Below, piece after piece: positions 1 to 10,252 of a DNA stretch of 64,000 bases; within the stretch, counting starts at the first letter, position 1; each line of letters starts with the position of its first letter. The notes under the pieces are model-generated. The model saw only the letters and a list, made by a program, of their open reading frames with translations. It was not told the DNA's origin and did not search any database. Position numbers and translations under genes: made by a program. Source of the DNA: Trichaptum fuscoviolaceum (taxonomy: Eukaryota; Basidiomycota; Agaricomycetes; Hymenochaetales; Trichaptaceae); the NCBI GenBank assembly GCA_910574455.1, contig CAJSYZ010000007.1:5017974-5081973 (forward strand), in the 5' to 3' direction.

Positions 1-849
1 GAGGCAGTCCATCAGCCTCAGTAGCGGCGATGTGTCTTTGTTTCTGTTATGATCATGTTCAGATTAGTGACCACATCGAGCCGAGTGAAGTAAGATGTAA
101 AACGTAACTGACCCGGCGTCTATTCCGAATTATGCGGAATAGGATGATTGAGTTTGCAAGCCCTATGAGGAAGAGGAACGAGCCGCTGACAGCAGTGCCG
201 ACAATGCCCCCGACGGATCCGACACCATTAATCTTGTCATACACATCAGTGCTTATTGCAATGGCGACGTTCTACGCAGCTGATTTAGTTATTGAAAGAT
301 CGTTCTGAAGTAGGTTAGATACTCTTACGACGACGATGACTATGGTGCTGTGACCTAGGGAGAAGAACAATCCACATGTGACTGGAAGTTGACCGAGGCC
401 TATAAGGCCCCGTGTTGCATTGTCGATGGCACTTCAAGGATTGAAAAGACGCAGAATTAAGTTCATATATTATGAAGATGCTATTAGAAGATGGCCACAC
501 CTGATATGATCTGCATCTAGACCTTCGTTTACAGCTTCAGTGACCCAGTATTAACGTTTGGGGAAAGATAATAAATACTACCGTGTCTGAGTCCAATTGT
601 CTATTTTCAAGTTAGACACACGATTATAAGTGTAACAGAATGCTAACATACCCAAGCGAGAAGGGCTAAGCTCATGACGCCTTTTGTTTCCTCGCGTCGC
701 GCAAACAGTATACCGGCTACGATCCAGCAAGCCGCATTTGCGAGAAGCTCGAGGATGATCAACAAGATCGACCGGCCAAAAAGGGTCAACCTCCATTTTC
801 TTCTCACCCTGTAGATTTTTGAGAAGGAAGATATTCGCAATATTTTCAT
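1..849 (-). CDS. High-affinity nickel transporter (NiCoT family), partial, possibly decaying
   Basis: The minus strand encodes pieces of a HoxN/NixA-type nickel permease, an integral membrane protein that imports Ni2+. In order: an N-terminal membrane segment around 849-650 (FGRSILLIILELL..., ALLAW), a short exon near 505-530 with LDADHI, an exon near 430-330 reading AIDNATRGLIGLGQ then CGLFFSLGHSTIV, and an exon near 280-100 reading NVAIAIS then NGVGSVGGIVGTAVSG. Introns with GT-AG ends separate them. The gene continues past the left edge. Odd: the family signature H-x4-D-H normally reads HALDADH, but the readable frame here gives NEGLDADH, so the first histidine appears lost. This suggests erosion or a mis-set splice site. 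The family is secure; functionality is doubtful. Confidence 0.75.
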
Positions 850-1074
850 CCTGACGCCTTTAGTGACCTAGAAGATCTAGATCTAGCAATGTGCAATTGC
901 GCAACGGCCTTCACTGGCATGCACGTTATCTATGAGGATTAAAGTAGATCCTTTACGGCTCGAAAGCCCTCTCTACATCTTTCCGAGGTAAGAATGTAAG
1001 CCGAGGGAAATCTTCGATAAGATTTAATGCATATTACGACTCACTCAGATAACCCAGGTGGAAGGAGATAGATA
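850..1074. other. Upstream region of the nickel transporter, no gene seen
   Basis: No coding exon is supported. The stretch probably holds the promoter of the minus-strand transporter gene. It ends at the TA dinucleotide used as target by the adjacent MITE. Confidence 0.4.
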
Positions 1075-1352
1075 CAGGTGGGTGTAAAAAGTGGTGGAAC
1101 AGTCACGTGCTGACTAACTTTGTCACACGTTACCCCTGCTGCGAAAACAAAAGGCTTTAAAGCATTTCTTTACTACTTTCAGGGCCTCAAAAGTTGCATA
1201 GTGATAGATCTATAGACATTTGACAATATTCTGAAATAATACTTGCGAAAATGCAGCAGAAAAATGTAAACAAGAGCATGGATTGTAACTTAGGGTGTAG
1301 CCAAATTAGGAAGGTAACATGTGACTGTTCCACCACTTTTTACACCCACCTG
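1075..1352. mobile_element. MITE copy 1 (Tc1/mariner-like, TA target), 278 bp
   Basis: The sequence begins CAGGTGGGTGTAAAAAGTGG and ends with its inverted complement, giving terminal inverted repeats of roughly 35 bp with a few mismatches. TA dinucleotides lie immediately outside both ends (1073-1074 and 1353-1354), as expected for Tc1/mariner-type TA duplication. There is no coding capacity. The whole 278 bp is identical to the copy at 5145-5422 and in the same orientation. Confidence 0.93.
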
Positions 1353-1568
1353 TAACGAATAGGCGCTCAACGTTCAAGTTGTTCGGTTATTTTGGGAGAT
1401 CCGGGAACTGCCGGCGGTGTCGATCCCATACAACATAAAAAATATAATAGACACACTTGCCACAGCAGTGAGCGTAACAAACATAGCGAAGTTTTCACCG
1501 ATCTTGGATCCTCCGTAGCTCGTCCAGATCACAATATTAAGGCTGTTTGTTCGCGCAAACAAAGAGGG

Positions 1569-1575
1569 TATAAAA
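1569..1575 (+). promoter_or_regulatory. Candidate TATA box, plus strand
   Basis: The motif TATAAAA lies in a host segment between the MITE and the MULE. It is about 300 bp upstream of the ATG at 1876 and could drive the plus-strand reading frame that the MULE interrupts. This is a motif match only. Confidence 0.35.
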
Positions 1576-1875
1576 GAGTGGCACGCTGGGTCGTCGAGGC
1601 CCCACAACCTCTTGACCTCCTACATCCACAACTCTCAGCCCGCAATGCTAACACAGCAGCAGCCAATGTGCAAGTGACTTTTCGACAACCGGGTGGACAG
1701 TGGTGCGTTCGTACTTTCCCAGTCATTAGTAAGGAAAATCAACCAAGAACTTGAAGAAGGATTGGTAATAGTATGAGAGCCGTATATGGTTGCATTTTCC
1801 CCTGAACGTTCTCGCCGGACAAAATACTCCCCGGGCCGTTGGGAGTAATGGAATAAACCATTATCAACATCATAC

Positions 1876-2056
1876 ATGTCGTTGTCGTCACTTCCTGAAG
1901 GCGGGACCTACAAGCTCTTACCTTCCAGCACCGATATTGGCTCGGACGCAGAGAGGGCCGACATTCAGGACAGCCAACCACGCAAGCAACGAACAGTCAA
2001 GTATATCATCGTCAAAGTCCTCGGCACGCTTGCCATCATGTACGCAACGTTCACAG
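1876..2056 (+). pseudogene. 5' end of a plus-strand gene with a membrane-anchor segment, cut off by the MULE
   Basis: An open frame from ATG 1876 encodes about 60 residues: a polar N-terminus, a basic patch (PRKQR), then a hydrophobic stretch (YIIVKVLGTLAIMYATF) like a signal anchor. The frame stops at once inside the MULE terminal repeat. If the MULE and one target duplication are removed, the frame continues without a stop into the aldo/keto reductase reading frame at 7938. Whether the original protein was an N-terminally anchored reductase or an unrelated gene cannot be decided here. Minus-strand frames at 1374-1980 also contain a hydrophobic segment (MFVTLTAVASVSIIFFML), so an antisense membrane-protein gene is an alternative. 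Confidence 0.35.
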
Positions 2057-2105
2057 ACTGAATGCTATTCACCCCCAAAGTTGCGACGCAAACTCGCACG
2101 TGACA
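2057..2105 (+). repeat. MULE left terminal inverted repeat
   Basis: Matches the reverse complement of 7797-7845 over 49 bases without mismatch. Confidence 0.95.
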
Positions 2106-2266
2106 GGCCTAAATTAAGCATCACATTTCCACGCAAGATTTTAGCGCTCGCGTGTAAGCGCGCCCACCCAAATCGCGCGCGAGATGTTTGATAACTAAGC
2201 TTTTCTCACACAAGCCCCAACAGACTTGTCGCCACGTTCCCGTCGACACCCCCATCCCTCTTGTAA

Positions 2267-3559
2267 GTGTCGGAAAGTGGAGGGGGGCAAGGTGGTCGGG
2301 CAGGGCACTTTTGTGCTTATGAACTAGGCTTTGAACCCGATGTTCGCTTGACCATCGACCGTTTGAGTTCGTCCTGGACACGCGGTCATGTTCTTCTTCA
2401 CAATCCTCACCTTACTTTGGGAGATCTTCCTCTTTTCTTCAAGTCCAAGCCGGTATGTCGCCAAAAGAATATCTTCATCTCATTAAGTCAATCTAACACA
2501 TTCTATTCTGCAGATACCTATGTTAGCTCGACACCGCCCTCCCCAGTTCCAACCCCACCTCCTCATCAAGGAGACGACGACATACCCACACATGAGCGCG
2601 AAGGTGTACTTGATGCCAACGAGCTATGAGACAGGACGAAGGCAGCGTCTTCAGAATAACAACGCCAGCGCCGGAGGATGGCTCGGTATTTGTGATGGAA
2701 GGCTGCTTAAAAGGAGTTGGGTCTTGCGACGACGGACAACAGCGACCACGGGGTGGCCCTTGTCGAGCCGCTTGCGCGATGACCGCCTCCTCGCCAACTG
2801 CACGCTTGTCTGGGCCGTTACAAGGTTGAGCGCTTGAAGAGCAAGAATAGTGCGTCTTCTCAGTGTCATCGCGATGGGAATGGTGCTGATTTGGATCTCT
2901 TTTTTTGTCAAAATGTAGCTGACCCTAACAAGCCCGCTTGAATGCAACTAAACGTGAAACACATTCCCGATCCATATTCAAAGGGCATCAAACGTGGTGG
3001 CCCTTTGACATTCATCAACAAGCACTCGCGAGCTCAAGCGTTCTCGATTTTCCGTGGTCATCAGTTACCCCAATGGCATCTTGAAACGAGTTCGAGTATT
3101 CTTCTTGCGCCGAAGAAAGTACAAGAGTAGTTTACGAGCACTCGAACAACTAGCAAATTGCTGCCAGGCATTCTTGGCTCCAGCACAGCGGCTGCTTCTC
3201 CGTCACGTCTCTCTGCGCTTAGAGACTGCTTCGTACGTGCGGTCGACCGTAAGACAGATTGCGGGCGCGAGCTCGGTGATGCCGTTGCACGTCTGCGCAT
3301 CACACTCGACTGTGACCGTCCTTATCAGACTCCCCACCACTCCTTGTCAGGTGACGGCGATCAACAGCGACCACTGGGCGGCTCTCGTCGAAAGAAGTTC
3401 GCATGCCCGATGACCGCCTCCTCGCCAACTGCGCATTGGTTGCCAGGCGTGGTCGGCTCTTTCTCACCATGTCTTTGCGCGCACAGCCGTCATATGCCCT
3501 TACCTCTTCAAGTTCGACATCTCACTCTATGGCCGCGGTGTGTCTGGGCAACTGACTGA
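2267..3559 (+). pseudogene. Unrecognised plus-strand coding remnants in the left half of the MULE
   Basis: Several overlapping plus-strand frames look partly coding. One ends in HNPHLTLGDLPLFFKSKP at a good splice donor (2453) and resumes after an acceptor at 2513 with a proline-rich stretch. Another near 2942 reads KHIPDPYSKGIKRGGPLTF. No single frame spans the region and I recognise no family. It could be a second MULE gene or a captured host fragment (Pack-MULE style). A segment near 2735-2815 recurs imperfectly near 3355-3440, so part of it was duplicated. Confidence 0.35.
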
Positions 3560-4105
3560 GGGTGCCGCTGACGAAGCGCGCATGTGCAAGACAGTTCCAT
3601 CATTCGATGCGAGCACCCTGGCCTTATTATGCTCTGGTCCACGGATTACAAGGTCTTTCCTTCTATAAAGTACATCTCGCCTATAGTTACTGACTTTGTG
3701 GTAAAGGCTCAGGCTTATGTTTGTTACTGTGCCGAAGAACAGTTCCTTTCTGGAAACTAATGCCATCTGCTGACCCTTTAGGTGCGTTTTTTTCTTCAAT
3801 TACTGCTCTAGACTGTAACTTATGTTTTGATTCTAGCACTTGATCTTCTCGCAAAATGCTTGTGTTAATCTCTTCCCTTCCCGCACAGATCAAGGACTTC
3901 TTATTTTATGCAATGATGACATTCTAAGTACTTGAACTCCGTGCGAATGCACAAAGTCAAGTGGCTGGAGTTTCTGAGCTTTTCTATGACTATAGAAGCT
4001 ACAGTTGCTGCCTGCACATTCCGAGTCTGTCGTTTTGTACCATGTTCTATGTTGTACTGTTATGCAAATAATTGACATATAAATGAAATAATTAGAATGT
4101 TCAGT

Positions 4106-7100
4106 TTAAACAGGAGATGATGCTCTTGATGGAGCTGGTGAGGAGCTGGGCAGATACCCCATAAGGAATCTAGACTTTCGAGATTCTTGGGCGTTCCGGG
4201 GCCATGTTGTGGTACGAACACGGCCTGTCCTTTCCTGCCACCGAACTGCTGCCACAAGTGCACTAACATCCTTTCCAAAACCAAAACCAGTTAGACGTCG
4301 AGCCCATAGTGCATTTCTCTGGTTGATTTGTCTATCAATAATGTCAGCACTTTCACGAAGATCCTTGGCCAATTGCTTCAGACGTTCAAAACTCTCCTCA
4401 ACCTGAAGTGTGTATGAGGTGAGCTGTTGCCTTTTATGGAAACGGAAACAACTCACTGCTTCATCGTCCTCAGAGTCGCCTAAGTGAGTGACAACGGGCT
4501 CCATTAGTTCAATAACAGCAGGAATCACTTCTCTGTCATCTACCGTGTCTTCTTCAAGCCGCTGTCGCTTTTTAAGCAAGACATTTGCAGAGTTGTTCAT
4601 TAGAGCACGCCAATTTCCGTCTCCTTTAAGCTCCTTTGCGTCACCCAGCCATATATGATCATCACCGTCTGTGATACTTCCCACCTCTCCTGTGTAAGCT
4701 GTGGCTGATGAGGCATCCTGGTTGTCCTCCTTAGGCTTTAGCCATTGGTGTCGGTATAAGGGTTGTGTTCTACGCCTGTGGACAAAGTGGAAGAATGCTG
4801 ATGGAGGGGGTTGACAAGCTTGGACAAGATGCTTGCATAAATGGAAGCAATTGTATTTCTGTTGTCCACAATAGCAAACCCAAGTCCGCACATCTGTGTG
4901 ATAGTCTGTGCTACCAACAGTACGTTCTGACAATGTCTTCCAAGCGCGTTTGAAGTCTTGCTGATGCTTTGTCAAGGTTTTTACACGGCCCAAGGCATGG
5001 TTATCCTCGAGCACTTGTGCACGATGGAGATAGGCAGGTAAGACCTTTGTGATAATGATGTATATGAGCTGATCTAACCGTGGCCGAAGCAGGTGGTGGA
5101 GATAGTCGTGCTTCAGTTGCCGCCAGTGATTCTCCACGCTCATACAGGTGGGTGTAAAAAGTGGTGGAACAGTCACGTGCTGACTAACTTTGTCACACGT
5201 TACCCCTGCTGCGAAAACAAAAGGCTTTAAAGCATTTCTTTACTACTTTCAGGGCCTCAAAAGTTGCATAGTGATAGATCTATAGACATTTGACAATATT
5301 CTGAAATAATACTTGCGAAAATGCAGCAGAAAAATGTAAACAAGAGCATGGATTGTAACTTAGGGTGTAGCCAAATTAGGAAGGTAACATGTGACTGTTC
5401 CACCACTTTTTACACCCACCTGTAGTAGTTCGCAAGCGAGAGACATGCTCAGAAGTTGAGCGTGCCCAAAGCTTCCACTTCTTTGGTGAGTACCACTGTG
5501 TCCACATATATCCCCAGACTTCACGAAGCCCGCGTTTATAACAGAAGTTGTACATGTCCCAGACTGACTCCTTGCGAATGTCTGCTGCAGTCATAAACCC
5601 AAATTCTTCTTCGGGGAAAGCTGGGTGCATGCAAAAATGTTTGGAAAACATGACCAGGAGCTGGTGTCGATGTGGTGCTGGGCAGAAGATGTATTCTGAA
5701 TCTGAAGAGCGTGTTTCTTGTTCCTCAAATTGCCAATCTGGTGCGTCCTCCTGATCCGTATCATTCTGGTGTCTTCTGATCCATCCCTCTAACTGCTTGG
5801 AAACATCACCGGTGTCATCGTGTCCATCATCAATGTCTTCATTCGTGGAAGTATCATCTGCACTGGCAGTCATGTGCTCTTCATTGTGTGTCTCTTCATA
5901 GAGCAACTGATTAATGTTCCGATTGCTAAGGGGTGGAATCCGTATTGTAAGTCGCTCTTGCGGTGGTGCTGATACTGTTTGAAGTACTCCATTGAGGCGT
6001 ATGCGAAGCCGTGGGATTATATGCTGTGATAGTGGTGGAATAGGATTAACCTAGAAATGATAAGCTATCAATTATTACGTCTACATCAAAGAGGCTTACA
6101 GGTTCTCCATTTGCTTGTCCAATAGGTACAAAGTCCTTGTCAACCCACGTAAACTCGGAATGTGCACCCTCAACATCGTAGTAGCCTGGAGTCCGGCGAA
6201 GGATGGAAAGGCGAGTCTTGACTGCCTTTACAGAATGCCAGAAGCACAACTGGTGCTTTGCATCAGGGTGGACACTTCCCATAGCATTTATTTCGCTTGG
6301 GTCCTTATCTGAGTGAGTAAATCTTGCTTGGATGTTCCATTTCTCCTTGATATACCGAAGGAACTGTTCTATTAGCCGTTCTTTAGCTCCAGCAGGACCG
6401 GTACCATCAGACTGGATGAGTAGGTACCCCAACGGCAGGCCTTTGCCGTATGTTTCTCCCATCAGAGCAAAAATCTCAAACGAAGAGCCGTTGGTATTCC
6501 CTAAAGCTGAGTCAGCATTAATCTTAGTGTAACTAAAATTTACTTACATGCTGAGTCTATAGAGAGCTCACGTATTTGTCCTGCCCATTCGTCCAGATGT
6601 TTGGGAAGCGCAAATGCAAGAGCAATATGACCTTCTTCTTGAGAAATATAGATGGGATCTACACTCTTTGCGTTTGAAGCAAACTCATCCAGAAGTATCT
6701 GAGCAGATTCAACTTCATTATTCGTTCTCTTCCAGTTCTTCTTGTCATTGTGTTGCCACAAATGGTGGATTGAACGTCTGGAGAATGATGGTGAGGGATT
6801 AATCTTGAGAATCTCCGGCCATAGCTAGAGTTATGTAATTAGCAATGCAGATATATGCAAAATAAATGTAATACTGCACCTGATCAACCGTAAGGCTTGT
6901 GTTCTTGTTTACAAAGTCCTTGATTTCTTTTGGCACAGAGATTGACCAATAGTGGACGTGGTCTTCTGAATGAGAGATTGTAACAGAAGCAATGGCAGAC
7001 AACTCATAGAGAGTAACGTAGAGCCATCCCTTGCAGTCAAATGCTGTCATTGTTTCTCTATCACGTTGTTTTGCTTTATCATCTACTTTCTTGGTGGTTT

Positions 7101-7665
7101 TCTGATATTTTTGACTTTGAGCACAGTGGTATCTGAACCTAACACCACCATCTCGAATCTGAGTATATTTGTCGTGATAACTTGAAGAAAGGTCAGAGAC
7201 TTATAAAATAACAATTATGATAATGACGTACATGAACCTGTAATTTGTCTCATCCCATACCCTTTCTGCAAGCTTATCGGCCTTCTCTTTCATCCCAGCC
7301 TCTCCTACAACCAAGTCTGATAGGTTTACACGTGCTGAAATCTTCATATGGCCACTCTGTTTCCCAATGAAGGATGCAAAGGTGTTTAGACTGATCTCTG
7401 TAACGCCTATGAAGTCATTGGTGTCATCGTCCCGAGTTTCTGGCGCAGCTGTTGCTGGTACGTTCTCCTTTTCCTTGCTCCCATTCTTCTTTGCTCGCCA
7501 CAAGTCCTTAATCAAGCTACACGGTAAACAAGTCTTGGTGATTTGTCCTTGTCGACTTCCATATTGGACTAACGGAAATGTCGAAAGTGGAAGGTGCTTT
7601 CTACACCGTTGGCATCTTTGATGGGTTGATGAGTTGCCATCGTCATTAGTTGTATTATTAGACAT
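4106..7665 (-). pseudogene. MULE-type transposase with SWIM zinc finger, split by a MITE
   Basis: Read from the ATG at 7665: an N-terminal cysteine cluster (CQRCRKHLPLSTFP...CLPC), a DNA-binding-like region reaching FDCKGWLYVTL near 7040, then the DDE-type catalytic region with ELSIDSA near 6550, FTHSDKDPSEINAM near 6300 and the C-x2-H box HQLCFWH near 6230. An acidic linker follows, then SVENHWRQLKHDY near 5130 and a SWIM finger (CYCGQQKYNCFHLCKH) near 4850. Short introns interrupt it. The enzyme would cut and paste DNA bearing the element's terminal repeats. MITE copy 2 (5145-5422) lies inside an exon and introduces stops, so the predicted product loses its C-terminal SWIM half. Apart from the MITE I saw no other obvious break. 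Confidence 0.85.
5145..5422. mobile_element. MITE copy 2, inserted in the MULE transposase
   Basis: Identical over all 278 bp to the copy at 1075-1352, same orientation, and flanked by TA on both sides (5143-5144, 5423-5424). Removing it with one TA reunites the transposase frame across RLRTT and MSVENHW. Confidence 0.95.
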
Positions 7666-7796
7666 TGATGTAGAGACGAATTTAACGTAAAAGAAGCTTA
7701 ACGTGAGAGAGAGAAGCGGAGTAACGTAAACGTACTAGCGACGCGTCCACGCGCCAGAAGACGCGTTGAGGGCGTGCCATCCAAATTCTCACGAGT

Positions 7797-7845
7797 TGTC
7801 ACGTGCGAGTTTGCGTCGCAACTTTGGGGGTGAATAGCATTCAGT
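7797..7845 (-). repeat. MULE right terminal inverted repeat
   Basis: Exact inverted partner of 2057-2105. Its outer end abuts the second copy of the 9-bp target duplication. Confidence 0.95.
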
Positions 7846-7937
7846 CGTTCACAGGCCTCCGCACGTTGTCGAGACTGTCTGTCGTCAGGCCGCTCTCCAT
7901 GCGCCCCGGAGTCGCATGCCACGGTCTTCAGAGGAAT

Positions 7938-9474
7938 ATGTCAAAGAGCGCAAGTCTGCCATGGCACTACCAACTTCCGTCTGGAGATCGGATTCCCTCG
8001 GTGGCGTTGGGTACGGCTGCGGTGATTTAGGACGTGTATGTGTGAAAATGTTTACGGAACTTCTTATGCAGGTGTCTGGCAGGCCTCTCCGGGAGAGGTT
8101 GGTCAAGCTGTTAAGGTGAGTGTGCAAATACTAGTTCACTGTGTTTCGTCTACCGACTGTACTTCGGGTAACAGACTGCACTTAAAGCCGGCTATCGGCA
8201 TATCGACGGAGCATGGATCTATCGCGTAAGTAGTGCTGGATCACTATCCGTATAATGGCACTCAACTAATGCTCTACTGTCCAGAATGAGGAGGAGGTTG
8301 GGAAGGCTATAAAAGAAAGCGGCGTACCTCGTTCAGATATTTGGATTACTTCCAAGGTTTGTCGGCTGAGAGCAACATGTTATGCCATGGGAACTCACTT
8401 CTTATATTAGTTATGGAATACGTTCCATGCTCCTGAGGATGTCGAACCTGCATTAGATGATTCGCTCAAAAAACTGGGGACAGATTACCTCGATCTGTAT
8501 CTCATTCACTGGCCCATTGCGTTTAAGAAGGGGACGACTGAATATGACCCCGAACTAACCGCCAACCCGTACCCGACGTGGCAGAAGCTCGAAGAGATGG
8601 TCGCGAAGGGCAAAGTACGCAACATCGGAATTAGCAAGTGAGTATGCGCCCGTTCTGCTTCTATTTAATCACGGCTCTGACCAATGTGTATGTCTGCGTG
8701 GTCAGCTTTAACATTCGAAGGTGAGCCAACCATATCCTCTCGGACCTGCATGCATCGGTATCTGACTATCTGGATTTGTGTAGAATCCAGAACTTGACGG
8801 CGAACCCGCTCAAAATCAAGCCAGCGATAAACCAAGTCGAACTGAACTTCTTCAACCCACAACCTGAACTCCTGAAGGTCGGTGCATCCTGTACATATCT
8901 ACAAGCTGCTTTTCATCAATGTTTGTTTTCTACGTGCCGAGCTAGTGGTCGAAAGAAAACGGACTCTTGCTTGAAGCCTATTCTCCTTTGGGAAGCAACA
9001 AGCAAGTCGGAGCGTCCTTGGAAGTTCCAGAGGTACAACTAAAACTGCGACGATGCTTACGCAGGTGCTGAAGCTTCGTTCACGTTCCTCAGGTCAAAGA
9101 AATTGCGAAAGAGTTGCACATTACCCCTGCACAAGTCATCATTTCGTGGCATGTTCAAAGAGGAGTACGTCACACAGTTTCAAAGTTCTTAATCAAAGTC
9201 CTTCAAATTGATTACTCATTAAACTTTCATAGACGATCGTCTTACCGAAGAGTGTCACCCCTTCGCGAGTTGAGGAGAACTTCCAAGGTAACGTAATTTT
9301 CTACGTCATATGCTCCGATAGTGGTTTTAAGCCTCTTTTCTCTCCTTTGCAGTCGTTCCTCTTCCATTTGACCTCTTCGATAAGCTGGAGACTGCTGCTA
9401 CATCTCATCCGCCGCAGCGTGTCGGGAACCCGAGCAGAGCATGGGGACTACCTTTCGATATCTTCGACGATTGA
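7938..9474 (+). CDS. Aldo/keto reductase
   Basis: An NADPH-dependent cytosolic oxidoreductase of the aldo/keto reductase superfamily. I read eleven exons whose phases all agree: 7938-8010, 8072-8115, 8175-8225, 8285-8356, 8411-8637, 8706-8720, 8784-8877, 8946-9032, 9093-9164, 9233-9287, 9353-9474. Landmarks in order: GYRHIDGAWIY (catalytic Asp and Tyr), ITSKLWNTFH, LDLYLIHWPI (catalytic His), VRNIGISNF, QVELNFFNPQ, YSPLGSNK, and IVLPKSVTPSRVEENF (cofactor phosphate-binding region). It appears complete. Exon 6 is only 15 nt. The start chosen is the first ATG that gives the usual short N-terminus before the first beta strand. The MULE lies 83 bp upstream and probably displaced the native promoter. 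Confidence 0.92.
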
Positions 9475-9784
9475 GAACCAAAACCATTTTCAGAGGCGAA
9501 AGAAACCAGGGCGTAAAATGATGTATGTGAAATCATATGTACAATTATATGTGATGTACGGTATGCATTTAAGATACATATTAGTCGAGCACTTCGATCA
9601 TTCGATTTCTAGCGGAAAATAAGAATAAAAGAGGCATAACGTGGAAAGGGAATAATAGCCTCCTGTACGATGGCGAATAAAGTTGAATCAGACTGGAGGT
9701 TCAATCTGCCTCCTTAGAAACCTTAAGGTTAACCTAGAGTTTGGGGTAAAGGTTCCTTTCCAGAGGCAGTGTTCGTAATTGCAT
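9475..9784. other. Intergenic region between convergent genes
   Basis: Holds the 3' ends of the convergent reductase and small-protein genes. No further feature seen. Confidence 0.4.
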
Positions 9785-10252
9785 CTAAAGAGACTTCGTC
9801 TGAGCTTGCCGACTGAGTTGAGGAGCTGAACATCACGCAGGTCAGAAATTAGTTCGTAGAGCATCAGAAGACTGAAATCGCGACTTACACATGCCGTGAA
9901 GGCCATAATCAGTCTGCAATGCTCCAAACGCCGCTTCGTAGTCGCGGGGCGCGTTTGATGTCCCGGCCCTCCGCTGTTGTAGTGTAGACGCTGGTAGAGG
10001 AGTCACTTGGCAGCTCGTGGGGAAGATACGCGACTTCCAGGATTTCTTGGGAGTGGCGATAGACGGCTGGGCGCGATGTGACCGAGAGTTAGGGATGGAG
10101 ACGGAGTGAAGGGGTGTAGGCGTAGATCCGCCCGCGCCGTATGTGGACGAAAGTGCACCGAATGCGGCGGAGAAGTCCTTTGGCGCTGATGTAGCCGAGG
10201 ATGTGGATGTGGAGGGGATGAGGTTTGAAGTCGAGTTGTATGGAGTAGACAT
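9785..10252 (-). CDS. Small Ser/Thr/Pro-rich protein with two AAFGAL...YG motifs
   Basis: The ATG at 10252 opens a frame of 121 codons. A donor (GTAAGTCG at 9888) and acceptor near 9826 join it in phase to a short last exon ending at a TAG (9785), giving about 134 aa. The protein has a low-complexity N-terminus and two related motifs, KDFSAAFGALSSTYG and RDYEAAFGALQTDYG, about 75 residues apart. I recall similar small proteins of unknown function in other agaricomycetes but can assign no role. Confidence 0.65.

Larger units (their letters stand above)
2057..7845. mobile_element. Mutator-like element (MULE), 5.8 kb, with complete ends
   Basis: Forty-nine-base perfect terminal inverted repeats (2057-2105 and 7797-7845) begin ACTGAATGCTATTCACCCCC. 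They are flanked by an identical 9-bp direct repeat, CGTTCACAG, at 2048-2056 and 7846-7854. Nine-base target duplications are the MULE hallmark. The right half carries a MULE-type transposase gene on the minus strand. The left half carries plus-strand reading frames of unknown origin. The transposase is split by a MITE, so this copy should not be autonomous now. Confidence 0.93.

Noticed and set aside
4209..4953. Plus-strand frames in the MULE right half
   Set aside because: Antisense to the SWIM-finger half of the transposase.
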